Assembly: GCA_030522415.1 (NCBI GenBank)
Contig: CM060131.1
Span: forward strand, 7,179,203 to 7,243,202
Direction of reading: 5' to 3'
From: Channallabes apus
Taxonomy: Eukaryota; Chordata; Actinopteri; Siluriformes; Clariidae
Length of the DNA: 64,000 nucleotides
Part shown: positions 21,108 through 31,519 of the stretch, one piece after another
How positions within the stretch are numbered: position 1 is the stretch's first letter
How the letters are laid out: every line of letters starts with the position of its first letter
The notes under the pieces: generated by a model
Told to the model about the DNA's origin: nothing
Databases searched by the model: none
What the model saw: the letters and a program-made list of their open reading frames with translations, nothing else
Translations under genes and position numbers: made by a program

Positions 21108-21449
21108 TAGAACAAGCTAATTTAGAGTGAGTGCTGTTTGTAGTGTATTTATAGTTATTCTTAAAACCTTCTGGACTTGCTAATGTGTAAGTAATGTAAT
21201 ATCACTAAAACATTCCCTCGTATGAAACGGGGCTTTAGCACATGTTCCTGACATACTGGTGACACTTTATCACACGTTTTTAACGGGATCAGTATATAAA
21301 TATTGTACATTTTAGCCATTACGATGTCATGAAATAACTTTGCAAGTAAACATAATCTTTATGCACTTTTGTGTTTACAGGTCTGTTAGCTTTTCTGAAA
21401 GGGGATTATTTTACTCATACTGCTTTCTATACTTTATACATACTGTAAG
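21108..21449 (+). repeat. Block D remainder right of E2
   Basis: It starts with the target TA and GAACAAGCTAATTT as in the empty copy at 30026. It ends with TTTATACATACTGTA, also present at 30080-30092. About 280 bp in the middle are absent from the other copy. No gene is seen. Confidence 0.6.
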
Positions 21450-21939
21450 TGATGAAAGGTTTTAGCTGAGATGTGTGGAATACAGGGTGGATCCGGAGCG
21501 CCGCAGGCAGCTGGAGCCGGTAGGTGACAGGGTTAATTTGTAGAGTGATGCGGTATGGTCCGATGAATCTGGGTGATAGTTTTCGTGATTCGGTGTGCAG
21601 ATGAAGGTTTCTGGTGGAAAGCCATACCTTGTCACCTACGTGGTACAAACGTCCCGGGGGGTGTCGACGGCGATGTTGGGTGGCGTAGCTGATGTTAGCA
21701 CGTTGAATGGCGAGATTGGCCTGGTGCCACAGCCGCCGACACCTACGGACCAACTGTTGGGCCGATGGTACGTCAACCTCTGGTTCCTGGTGATTGAACA
21801 TCGGAGGTTGGAAACCATGACAAACCTCAAATGGGCTTAAGTTGGTGGCTGAGGAGACGTGGAGGTTGTGGGAGAGTTCGGCCCATTTGAGGTAGCGGGC
21901 CCAGGAGCGCTGGCGATCCGAAACAAAGCACCTCAGGTA
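21450..21939 (-). pseudogene. Ty3/gypsy integrase C-terminal part, left of E3
   Basis: Minus-strand frames encode the end of the integrase core and the GPY/F-type region, including S-P-R-F-I-G-P-Y and an [11 protein letters not shown] motif. These are typical of vertebrate chromoviruses and parallel the pol of the intact gypsy at 44697. The fragment continues the gene at 27367-28418. The 5.4-kb element E3 sits exactly between the two pieces, and the frame is continuous if E3 and one TA are left out. The chromodomain and 3' LTR are lost at 21450, where block D begins. Confidence 0.85.
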
Positions 21940-22044
21940 CAGTGGTTACAAAATTGGAATGGCGATCTCGCCGCGTATACCGCCGTTTAAAGGCAACAGC
22001 GGCCAAAATAAATCAGTTGCATTTCAAAGTCATTCGTAAAATGG

Positions 22045-22058
22045 CCGCCAGGTGGCGC
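22045..22058 (+). promoter_or_regulatory. CTCF-like motif near the left end of E3
   Basis: CCGCCAGGTGGCGC, 105 bp inside the left end, identical to the E1 motif at 6371-6384. The right end carries the inverse of CCACTGAGTGGCGC at 27267-27280. Confidence 0.4.
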
Positions 22059-22420
22059 AAAGTGACATTTTCATTCATCGCAGTAAATACAACAGTGATG
22101 GTAATTTCCACAACAAACATGAAAAATCTGAACCAGAGCTATTAATGTGTACTGTACAATAATGAGTAAAAAAAAATTATAGTTGATTTATTAACTGAAA
22201 TAAATGACCATATTTTTCAAGAGAATTTTCAAGCCCCACTCATCAAACAAAATTATAACGAAATCGGCCAAGTTTACTATTTATTTAAATATAAATTTAT
22301 AAACCAATGAGATCAAATAACACCAAGTTATTATTATAACAAGCTTACTTCGTCACTTATCCAGAGCTTGCTTTATTAGCGTTGCCTTATTTAACGTTAC
22401 TTGGGTGCATTGTCTTTAAG

Positions 22421-22490
22421 TGCTTGCTTGGTGTAGCGGTTAGAGCACACGGTCAGTGATACATAAAGCGCCGGTTCGAGTCCCGAGGGA
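22421..22490 (+). other. tRNA-like segment, E3 left, first
   Basis: TTGGTGTAGCGGTTAGAGC (A-box-like) and CCGGTTCGAGTCCCG (B-box-like) lie about 30 nt apart. The acceptor and anticodon stems are poor. Its flanks are the inverse of those of the segment at 26816-26886. Confidence 0.5.
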
Positions 22491-22990
22491 TGATGTTTTA
22501 AATTTTTTTATTTTAATTATAGCAAAATTAAAATAAAAAAAATTGTTGTATTTTGATTTTGCTTCAGCATACTATAGAAAAAACAGCAAACTCACACGCA
22601 ACCAGTTTGTATTCTTTAAATTTAGGGGAGTGACGGCTCGGTCTGCTGCTGCTGCTGCGTGTGTGTGTGTGTGTGTGTGTGTCATTAGTGGTGGACATCT
22701 GCAGTACCGGGAGTTTTGATTTACGACAGCTGTTTACGGCAGTGTAGTCCAGTGCGGGAGATGCATTGTGGGTAATGAAGTCCGGTGTTACATCTGTTAC
22801 ATTTTTGATAACAATAGTTTTTTACAAACATTTCTAAACCAATAAGATCAAATGACACCAAGTTTAAAACAGATAAAATACACGTGCAAATAGTATAATT
22901 GTATAACAGGCTTACTTCGTTACTTATTTAACGCTTGCTTTCAAAGAAGTCGAGTGGCTTATTAACATCACGGAGGTGTGTTGTCTCTTA

Positions 22991-23061
22991 GTGCCTGGTT
23001 GGTGTAGCGGTTAGAGCGCTCGGTCAGGGATTTACAAAGCGTCGGTTCGAATCCTGGATGA
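22991..23061 (+). other. tRNA-like segment, E3 left, second
   Basis: TTGGTGTAGCGGTTAGAGC and TCGGTTCGAATCC, with an upstream flank similar to that of the segment at 22421. The two are therefore tandem copies of one unit. The cloverleaf is imperfect. Confidence 0.5.
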
Positions 23062-24343
23062 TGCTGTTTAAAAAATTGTTCTATTTTAATTTTACTCAGC
23101 AAACAAACACCAAACAAAAAAAATTATTATTCAGAGCACGATATACAACCGTAATGAGTCCCATGTGACCAACGTATTTAACAGTGATGAGTCCATAAAA
23201 TCAGTAGCAGCTAATAATTATTAATTACTTTAGTTAATGCTGCTACTGATTTTATTCCAGCTTACCTGTTCAGGTTGATTGCGATTCTTTTTAAAAATAT
23301 TGTCTCAGTTTTATATGTTGTTCGTCTTGATGTTTGTCTTCTTTTCACTTGGCAACACTCAAATGCAAATTATTCACCGTGAATCAGCTGTTCTCACCTA
23401 TCCATTCAGAGAAACTGAATGAGCTGAAATGAGCCTTTGTTTCACGACCGCGACACCCCTCTCTCTCACGCACATACAGTACAGAGTAGACCAAATCATT
23501 ACAGTACATACTTTATCCAACGAACATGAAAAATATCCACATAATGATGAGTTAAGAAGCATTGCTTAATTTTCGTTTAGACAGACTGTTTGTATCTGAT
23601 TATTGGTATTATTAAAGAACAGCAGCACAAACAACAACACAAGGGCTTGTACAGCAAAGAGTTAAATTTGTAACAGTAAAAGGCATCCGAAATTAAATAT
23701 ATAAATTACTAGAAACAAATTGAGCACACTATCAGAATAAAAAATAGAACAAATCAAATGTTTTTTACACATACACAAGGAGGATAATGATACCGAGTTT
23801 ATATTAAAATATCAAATATTGTAATATTGTTTTTGTGTTATTATAAATAATGAAATGCAGTAGGCTGTTATGGTCATCATCAAAAGAAAATATATTAATT
23901 AACAGATAATATTAGGTTTATATTTCAAATTAGATAAAATGCTGATTTTCCAGCAGTAAAATTATTGTATCTCAACAGTTTACAAAACCTCCGCTGCGTG
24001 TATTCATTCACAGTCTCCAGAGCACGCACAGAGAAATAGGAGACTGTGGTTTAGGAGTGGATTGGAGAGAAGAGAGCTGTTCAGTTACTATAAAAAAAAA
24101 TCTAAAAAAATATATAAAAACATAATATGATCTTTTTGAGTTATGAGGTTTTTTTATTATACATAAGACAACCTTTCAGTTTTGTAAATATTCTAGTTAT
24201 AGTGTGTTAAGTTTTTCTTTAGGTTAAACGGTTTTGAGAATTAGACCATCCAGCTAAGATCAATATTATGTCGTTGATTGATAAAATCTGGATTAAGGAT
24301 ATTTTATTTTGTTTTATTTATTTAATTTGTATTTTTCATCTTC

Positions 24344-24380
24344 CCCCCTGAGGGATTGCCACCTTATTGTGGTCAGGGGA
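24344..24380 (-). other. Conserved stem-loop, copy 4
   Basis: Inverted copy of the stem-loop at 17204, with CCCCTGA pairing TCAGGGG. It is followed by a (TG)n/(CG)-rich tract at 24425-24475. Confidence 0.4.
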
Positions 24381-24581
24381 TTTGCGTGCCTCAGTGCTTG
24401 GATGTTTACCGAGGGCTCAAGGGAGGTGTGTCTGTGTGTGTGTGTGTGTGTGTGTGTCTGTGTGTGTGCGCGCGTGCGCTGTAGCCTGTGCTTTTTTCAG
24501 CGGATTTTTCCGCTACCGCAGATCAGTTTATCAACTTGTAATATATAAATTTTAGGAATATATTAACATGTGGAGACATCA

Positions 24582-24812
24582 TTATATGTTCAATGGAACT
24601 TGTAAGCCTTTGAATGGTGTTAAAAATACTTGCAAAACAAGTATTGCACCCATACATTGGAGGGAACTTCTGAGGTGGTCAGTGATTGATGGCACGGTCG
24701 GTCGGAGGGGGTTGTGATCACACCTATAGATCTTTTGTTCTAGGCTATCGGTCAAATATCTCTCCACTTGGAAGCAAAAACATGCAAGGGATTTCAGCAT
24801 CTCGACGCACAT
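24582..24812 (-). CDS. Small ORF shared with 35679, unknown
   Basis: A 76-residue ORF from ATG 24812. The first 54 residues (beginning M-C-V-E-M-L-K-S-L-A-C-F) are identical to those of the ORF at 35679-35972, with one base difference seen nearby. After that the sequences diverge. It is Cys- and Leu-rich with no recognised domain. The identity reflects recent duplication of the surrounding repeat, so it is weak evidence for coding. Confidence 0.2.
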   Translation of the reverse strand: MCVEMLKSLACFCFQVERYLTDSLEQKIYRCDHNPLRPTVPSITDHLRSSLQCMGAILVLQVFLTPFKGLQVPLNI

Positions 24813-25136
24813 ACTAAGCTGTTTATAAAGTAGACACTGTTTGTTTTTTCATTTTGTAATCTTTCCCGTGTTTACCGTGTACTGTACAATGTATATTCAT
24901 TTTTTAATGAATTACTGTAAATAAACTACACATTCCGTTGATTTACCAGAAATTACTTTTCTGTTTTTTGTGTGTGCTAAACTAAACTTCAGGGTCAAAG
25001 TAATAGCGATTTTATTTGAAAAGTATTATATATTTACAATGCTGATAAGTTCAAGCTTAGATTCATATATAAACTGCTTCAAAGTCTTTCCGTGACCGCT
25101 GAAATCCGACAGACGCAGGGCTCAAGGGAGGTGTGT

Positions 25137-25315
25137 CTGTGTGTGTGTGTGTGTGCGCGTGTGTAGGTGTGTGTGCGCGCGCTGCAGCCTGTCATTTTCA
25201 GCGGATTTTTCCGCTACCGCAGATCAGTTTATCAACTTGTAATATATACATTTTAGGAATATATTAACATGTGCAGACATTTAAGGTTGCGCTGCCCTCT
25301 CTTGCCCCTGCGTAG

Positions 25316-25352
<37 letters not shown>

Positions 25353-25368
25353 CTATCTATCTATCTAT
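25137..25368. repeat. (TG)n, (CA)n and (CTAT)n tracts in E3
   Basis: (TG)n lies at about 25133-25175, (CA)n at 25319-25350 and a short (CTAT)n at 25351-25368. Inverted relatives with expanded (GATA)n are at 31460-31535 and 35140-35185. Confidence 0.85.
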
Positions 25369-25967
25369 TATATAAATACACATTTGGAATCTGCATCTAC
25401 ATTTTCTGTTACAAGTATAGAATTAGGTTCAGCTGAGACTCATGATCAATGGTGTTAGGGTACTTATGTAGTGATAATTAGTTTCAGCCAAATCATTAAA
25501 ACTAACAATGGACTATGACACTCTTGTTTTACACACATTGTTTTAGCGATAGTTTCACGGAAGCGAGTTCAGAACTAATCTAACCAAACCAAGAAAAAAA
25601 CAAACATCCGAAGCTTCAAATAGAATGAACGAACTAATGAAATTGATATATATGTAATTGATATACTGTATATACAGACGTGTGTGTGTCATTTTAATTC
25701 AAATGAACATTTTAATGCTTTCTGATACACTTGTCAACTTATCGACATACACTTATCAACACAAACTCTCCGTGCACGCACACACACAATCTCTAAAAAA
25801 ATTTATATTAATAACATACATATACAAATAAACAAAAATATAAACGTCTATATTGAAGTCTACGGTGAACGCAGAGTCGGCTAAGCACACGTGATGACGC
25901 GCGCGCCCTCACCTCTGTTACGGCTGCCTACAGTATTTGGCCAAAAGAATTATAATAATTGAACGAT

Positions 25968-26072
25968 ATGCCTGGTCCTGGAAAGAGACATCAACAGTCC
26001 GGCGCTGAGAAACGAAAGAACCGAAAGAAAAAAAAGCCTAAGATGAAGCCCGTGCATCAATTCCAGAAATAA
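25968..26072 (+). CDS. Short basic ORF in family C (hAT-like N-terminus?)
   Basis: A 34-residue ORF from ATG 25968 to TAA 26070-26072. It starts M-P-G-P-G-K-R-H and has S-G-A-E-K-R-K followed by a Lys-rich run. S-G-A-x-K-R-K near the N-terminus is common in hAT/ZMYM-like transposases, where it opens the nuclear localisation region; this is from memory. The copy at 40027-40140 is also open, with an in-frame 9-nt insertion. The copy at about 3010-3107 has a stop at codon 9. No downstream transposase exons are found. Confidence 0.3.
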   Translation: MPGPGKRHQQSGAEKRKNRKKKKPKMKPVHQFQK

Positions 26073-26241
26073 AACTTTACTTTATTCTGTCGACGTTAAT
26101 AATGTAATAACGTAACATTAACGTAAAATAACGCAAATTTCATTTAACAGCAGGGGGGACAATAAATATATATTTTTATAAATTTATTGCATTGTTTATG
26201 TTGTTTACAGTCAAGCCATCAACATACAATAAAATGTAAAC

Positions 26242-26425
26242 ATGAGATCTAAACTAAAAACTGTGCTCCCTGTGCTGGTGCTGGCAATATCATCTCTGTT
26301 CTGCTGTCTCCGGCTCCCTCCCTGGTTCTGAATCTGCCCACTTCCTCTACTCTCACTGTCTCAGAACAGACTGACTCCTGAAGCAGAAAAAAAATGCAGG
26401 AAATTATGTTTTCTAACATGCGTTA
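26242..26425 (+). pseudogene. Secreted-peptide-like ORF, family C copy in E3, frameshifted
   Basis: It starts ATGAGATCTAAAC like the minus-strand ORF at 2850. A 2-nt deletion in the hydrophobic-core codons near 26296 shifts the frame. Downstream sequence is otherwise alignable, with a few small indels. It lies 170 bp downstream of the basic ORF in the same orientation. Confidence 0.5.
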
Positions 26426-26815
26426 GATAGTTTTTTTTTATCACTCTATACACAATACTTTGCTATTTTTATAGATGTTGAGCATCGTGAGCAAGCCCGA
26501 GATCATATTAACGTTAATTATCACCAGCCGGCATTAATAGCACACGAGTAACGTGAGTTGGACGCACACCAATCGATTCGACTATGGTTAATCGCTCACT
26601 CCGTAGGCTCCCTGAATAGGCGGGAAAGGGATGGAACCGCGCATTCGTCCCGGCAGGAAAAAAAAAACTAAACAGATCTAACAGATGAGGACTCAGATTA
26701 ATGTGCAAAAAATATATAATAAAACTATATAAGTCTACATAGCCTTTATAAGACTCTACCTTAAGCGCACTTAAAACATTTTAGTTAGTTTTAAAATAAA
26801 CATTTTTAAAAAATC

Positions 26816-26886
26816 ACTCGGGATTCGAACCGGAGCTTTGTAGATCACTGGCCGAGTGTTCTAACCGCTACACCAAGCGGCCACTT
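26816..26886 (-). other. tRNA-like segment, E3 right
   Basis: Minus-strand TTGGTGTAGCGGTTAGAAC and CGGTTCGAATCCC boxes. The segment and its right flank (to about 27020) are the inverse of 22260-22490, forming a subterminal inverted repeat of E3. It matches E0 at 4056-4126. Confidence 0.5.
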
Positions 26887-27366
26887 AGAGACAATGCACA
26901 CCAGAGACGTTAATAAGCAAGCAAGCGTACGTCTTTGATAAGTGACGAAGTAAGCCTGTTATAATAATAACTTGGTGTTATTTGATCTTATTGGTTTAGA
27001 AATTTATATTTAAATAAAACCCTACACACTTCTTTTCTAATTACACGTGATAAAATCTAAAGGCTCACTGTGTTAATATTTATTGTGCTTAAATTTGATC
27101 TTAATAAGATTTGATTTAATTTGAATTCTACATTTGTACTGTAATTATAGTACTGTGATTATGAATTCGGTCAACTACAGTGTTTCACTTGATGTTATCG
27201 GCTATTACGTGTATTATTGAGGCAGAGAATGAACTAAGGCATGAGGCGTCAGTCTGTAGTTATATAGCGCCACTCAGTGGTAAAAGCCAGCAAATGCACA
27301 GCAAATGCACATCCCGTAATGCGGCGGCGACGTTACATACGACGCTCCGATTTTGTAACCACTGTA

Positions 27367-28418
27367 GCGCTCCAGTTGTTGGTTGGTCCGTTCCGTCTGA
27401 CCATTAGTCTGGGGATGGTACCCTGATGAGAGACTACAGGTGGAATTGATCAGACGGCAGAAGGCCCTCCAGAACCGGGCGGTGAACTGGGGCCCCCTGT
27501 CCGAGACGATGTCCTTTGGGAGCCCATGCAGTCGGACTACATGTTCCAGTATCAGCTCGGCTGTGTTTTTTGCTGATGGGAGTCCGGTTAGGGCCACCAG
27601 GTGCACGGCTTTGGAGAATCAATCTACGATGGTTAGGATGGTGTTCTTTCCTTCTGATGCCAGCAGGCCCGTGATGAAATCCAGGGCGATGTGCGTCCAG
27701 GGCCGACGGGGAACTGGGAGTGGTTGGAGCTCTCCGGGTGCAGGTTGGTTTGCGTCCTTGGCCCTGGCGCACACCGGGCACGCCTGAACGAACTCTATGG
27801 TGTCCTTGCAGATGGAGGGCCACCAGAAGCCCCGTCGGATGAACGTAAGGGTTCGTAGCGTCCCCACTGGAGAACCTCCGTCCTTAGATGTCCTGGTATG
27901 TAGAGTCGCCCAGGCGGCACGCCTGCCAGTTCGGTCTCTGTAGCCTGTGTCTGGCGGACCCTGGTTTCCAAATCCCAGTGGAGGGGTGCGATGATGCGAG
28001 ATGGGGGAATGACAGGCACGGGGTCCACCCGGGGGAGGTCGTCCTCATGTTGACGTGATAGGGCGTCGGCCTTGATGTTCTTCGACCCCGGGCGGTATGA
28101 CAGATGGAAGTTATATTGTTCGAAAAACAGAGCCCACCGTGCCTGTCGTGGATTGAGCTGCTTCAGGTTCTTGATGGTGATTAGGTTCTGGTGATCGGTC
28201 CAGACGATGAACGGCTCACTGACGCCCTGGAGCCAGTGACGCCATTCCTCCAAAGCCCACTTTATGCCCAACAGCTCGCGGTCCCCTACCCTGTATCGCT
28301 GCTGAGTGGGATCAAATTTTTTGGAGAAGAAACTGCAGGGGTGCAGCACGGCATGCTGATCTACCACATCGCAGAGGTGCGCATAATCCGCTGGGTTTAC
28401 CGCGGAAGGCTCAGTCAT
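27367..28418 (-). pseudogene. Ty3/gypsy element: gag start fused to RNase H and integrase
   Basis: On the minus strand, 12 nt after the LTR, an ATG at 28418 opens a gag-like N-terminus of about 23 codons. It then runs directly into RNase H (H-P-C-S-F-F-S-K-K, and T-D-H-Q-N-L). Most of gag, protease and reverse transcriptase is therefore deleted. Integrase follows: the zinc-binding C-P-V-C region, an L-D-F-I-T-G-L segment, S-D-R-G-P-Q-F-T and the N-G-Q-T-E-R catalytic Glu. A frameshift near 27860 and a TGA at about 27617-27619, in place of the Arg of a V-D-R-F-S motif, break it. The gene continues at 21450-21939 beyond E3. Not functional. Confidence 0.85.
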
Positions 28419-28430
28419 TCTGTCACGAAC

Positions 28431-28791
28431 TAACCTGAGATGACCAGAAGACGTAGCGTAGCGGTTAGCCCTTTGTTGCGTGAATGGTAAACCCAAACGC
28501 GGAAGAACACGAGTAGGCAGGATAATCACGCTATTTGTTCTAAGGACTCTCATAAAAGGAGAGGCAGGGAGAGACACAATCTAACCTGCGTCCTATAAAT
28601 ACACACTCAATCAGAAAGTAATACCAAGATAGTGAGTACTCACGGTTTGGTGAACGATTCCGAAATGACATCGGGCGAACTCAATGACTAAGCGTTGTAC
28701 TATCGTTTGTTTACCTCTTTTATACTTCCTGGTTTGACGCCCGCCTTACTTCCGGGTCCTAGTGCCGGGCGCAGGTTGAGTGTGCATGACA
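28431..28791 (-). mobile_element. 5' LTR of the degraded gypsy element
   Basis: A 361-bp segment beginning TGTCATGCACACTC and ending TTAGTTCGTGACA on the minus strand, directly upstream of the gag-like ATG. It has a TATAAAAGAGG box near 28720. The matching 3' LTR is not in the window. Confidence 0.75.
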
Positions 28792-28942
28792 AGATTTAGT
28801 AGAATATTTACATTAAGTAATATAGCCAACTCATTTATTTAGATTTAGAACAACTTTAAATATTTGGTTTGTTTCACCTTCAGAAATTAGTTTACATGAA
28901 CTTAAAAATTTTAAGTTAGAGTACAATAAATGGTTTATTTAC
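28792..28942 (+). repeat. Repeat shared with 2241-2395
   Basis: Closely similar to the start of family C copy 1. It bridges the gypsy LTR and block D copy 2. Confidence 0.6.
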
Positions 28943-30092
28943 AGATGTCGCCCTTAAAACCCTGCGTGTTTTCCCGCGGGATGCCGCAATTTAGCGCGCG
29001 GCGTGCCGCGTCTTGCCGGAGGCAACATTCGGGAATTTTAAATAAATGTGTTGCGCTTCACTGAATATCCGCCAGATGGCGCATGGAAGGACTTTATCTA
29101 AAAGCCGGACCAAGTACAACAATGAATGTAAGGACGCGGATGAACAGTGCTGAAGCGAACATGAATTTTATTTTGTTTTATAATAGATCTTTCATGATGA
29201 ATGAGTGTATATGTGCTTCACATTATCAAACACAGGCAAAGGAGACAGAAATTATTGAGGGATCCACTGAAAAAAGTAAACCTAGTTTAATGTGTTTTTT
29301 TTTTTCTCATTCCATTAGTAAAAAAAATAATTTGCTCTTTTTAACTGAAGTGTCTAATTTATGCTTATGGGTGAATCTTTTTTTTTTTTTTTTTTTTTTT
29401 TAGTATAATGCTGTTTACAGCAGGAAACCAAAGTGAAATATTTCATTTTGATCAAGGTACTCTTATTAGGTTGAGTGTGATTTGCGCATGCGCAGTCTTT
29501 AGACCATAGTTTTGCCGGTATAATTTTATTTCCGCCTCAAACCGGAGCATGACGTTGAAACAAGTAAGGAAGGATATCAGAACCTGTATTTCAGTTACTG
29601 TTAGTTAAATCCCCTGATTAAACTTAAATCTAATCCATTCACAAAGGACATTTCTGCTTCAAACCGTGTCTCATGACGCAGCATTTTCACGGACTGAATC
29701 ACATGCGGGTGGAGATTCTCAAAGAAAACTCCTTTAAACCAGGTAAGAAAGCAAACTCATGTCATTTCTATGTTAAATGTATCTCTTCTATGAGCAAATT
29801 CATGATTTATGTCAGGAACAACTACTTTGTAGATTGAGTTTTGTGTCCGTGTTTGCTACTGTAGCTAAAACCACCTATATTACCTGCATTAGCATTAGCT
29901 AACTAACGTGGTGATTTTCAAAAACACCGGAGTTTATACAGTAAGTCAGCGGCGCCGAAGAAAATAATTATATTTAAGTACCGTTGGTTAACGATGTAAA
30001 AATTAATAGGAAAGTGACGTAAACATAGAACAAGCTAATTTGGAGTGAGTGCTGTTTGTAGTGTACTGCTTTCTATACTTTATACACACTGT
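28943..30092 (+). repeat. Block D repeat, copy 2, lacking E2
   Basis: It aligns with 13501-14631 and then with the two ends of 21108-21449. The TA at 30026-30027 is the unoccupied site of E2. The NRF1-type motif (29484), CTCF-like motif (29069) and splice donor (29742) are kept. A poly-T tract at 29379-29401 is expanded relative to copy 1. The open frame at 29083-29403 is not conserved in copy 1 and is not supported as a gene. Confidence 0.7.
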
Positions 30093-30166
30093 AATTAAGA
30101 TTTGCTAACATAAGAACTTGAGCCAGTCCAATTTTTGTTTTTACCTTTTTTTTTTTTTTTTTAAAG

Positions 30167-30331
30167 ATCAGTAATGAGTTTCTGAGAATTATATCTGCTC
30201 CACTTCAAGCAAGATTACTGGTTTCCTTGGACAAGCAACACTACAAACTAATTGAGATCATCAGAAACTAGGGAGGAACCCGTCAGAGAGAAGACCAGAG
30301 ATATAATCTTCATCTTCAAGTTCTTGATCTG
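30167..30331 (+). pseudogene. Exon-like fragment of a multicopy fish gene (SAMD3-like?)
   Basis: An acceptor (long T tract, TTAAAG ending 30166) and a donor (CTG|GTATGT at 30332) bracket 165 nt. The first 34 codons are open and read E-F-L-R-I-I-S-A-P-L-Q, then L-D-K-Q-H-Y-K-L and I-I-R-N. A stop (TAG) follows before G-G. The pattern F-L-R-I-x-x-x-P-L, then L-D, then K-G-G resembles the central part of the teleost SAMD3-like family. The stop, apparently in place of Lys, makes it a pseudo-exon. It is cut off by family C sequence just downstream. Confidence 0.4.
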
Positions 30332-30339
30332 GTATGTAT

Positions 30340-30800
30340 GGTACGGTTCAGGACCAGGGAGGGAGCCGGAGACAGCAGAACAAAGAGATGATATTGCCAG
30401 CACCAGCACAGGGAGCACAGTTTTTAGTTTAGATCTCATGTTTACATTGTATTGTATGTTGATGGCTTGACTGTAAACAACAAACAATGCAATAAATGTA
30501 TAAAAATATATATATATTTATTGTCTCTTTCCAGGACCAGGCATATCGTTCAATTATTTTTTGGCCAAATAGGCAGTCGTAACAAGAGGTGAGGGCGCGC
30601 GCGTCATCACATGTGCTTAGCCGACTCTGCGTTCACCGTAAACTTCAATATACATAGACGTTTATATTTTTGTTTATTTGTATATGTATGTTATTAATTA
30701 TACTTTTTTAGAGATTGTATGTGCGTGCACGGAGAGTATGTGTTGATAAGTTTATGTGGATAAGTTGATAAGTGTATCAGAAAGCATTAAAATGTTCATT
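30340..30800 (-). repeat. Family C repeat, copy 3, partial
   Basis: It holds the signal-peptide-like start (minus-strand ATG at 30439), which runs into foreign sequence after P-G-P-E. The flank around GCGCGCGTCATCAC and the 30640-30790 segment are shared with 25740-25905 and 40195-40350. The basic ORF is mostly deleted. Confidence 0.6.
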
Positions 30801-30949
30801 TGAATTAAAATGACACACACACGTCTGTATATACAGTATATCAATTACATATATATCAATTTCATTAGTTCGTTCATTCTATTTGAAGCTTCGGATGTTT
30901 TTTTTTTTTGGTTTGGTTAGATTAGTTCTGAACTCGCTTCCTTGAAACT

Positions 30950-31461
30950 ATCGCTAAAACAATGACACACACACATAGACACACACACAGACACACACAC
31001 TCCCCTGAGCCCTCGGGAAACATCCAATCACCGTCGGTATACAAATGAGTCAAGACGCAGCCTAACGTGGTGTCGTGTCGGATTTCAGTGGTCACGGAGT
31101 GGGAAGACTTTGAAGAAGCTGCAGTGACAGTGAACAGCTGAACAACTTCACTTTTCCGTTTACCTCTGAGGAAAAAAAGCTGTATTTTGTTTGTTTATGT
31201 CTAGAATTTTTATAGTAGTAAGAGAGAGTTATAGTTTGGTCTGTACTGTTCTTCGCACCCTTGTAGAGAATAAATAAATGAATAACACCTTCATATCCCC
31301 TCTCAAGAGTGTCATAGTAAATTGTTAGTTTTAATGATCTGGCTGAAACTAATTATCACTACATAAGTACCCTAACACCATTGATCATGAGTCTCAGCTG
31401 AACCTAATTCTATACTTGTAACAGAAAATGTAGATGCAGATTCCAAATGTGTATTTATATA

Positions 31462-31519
<58 letters not shown>

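Larger units (their letters stand above)
21940..27364 (+). mobile_element. E3: TA-flanked CAGTGG element inside a gypsy gene
   Basis: The ends are CAGTGGTTACAAAATTGG (21940) and, inverted, CAGTGGTTACAAAATCGG (27364): 15 identical bp. TA occurs on both sides (21938-21939, 27365-27366). Because it splits a gypsy integrase gene, the boundaries are certain. Just inside lie long subterminal inverted segments carrying tRNA-like sequences (22260-22490 against 26816-27020). Between them are a second tRNA-like segment, stem-loop copy 4, several (TG)n/(CA)n tracts and a family C unit with two small ORFs. There is no transposase. It shares its right 600 bp with E0 and its left end with E1. Confidence 0.85.

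Noticed and set aside
24309..24555. Cys/Val-rich frames over (TG)n tracts (also 17753-17938 and 34485-34778)
   Set aside because: These are translations of dinucleotide repeats, not genes.
6265..27364. CACTA or hAT classification for E1-E3
   Set aside because: The 5' ends read CAGTGG rather than CACTA/CACTG, and the flanks give a 2-bp TA duplication rather than 3 bp or 8 bp.
29083..29403. A 106-codon frame in block D copy 2
   Set aside because: The equivalent frame in copy 1 (from 13645) is interrupted, and the C-terminal poly-Phe comes from a poly-T tract.
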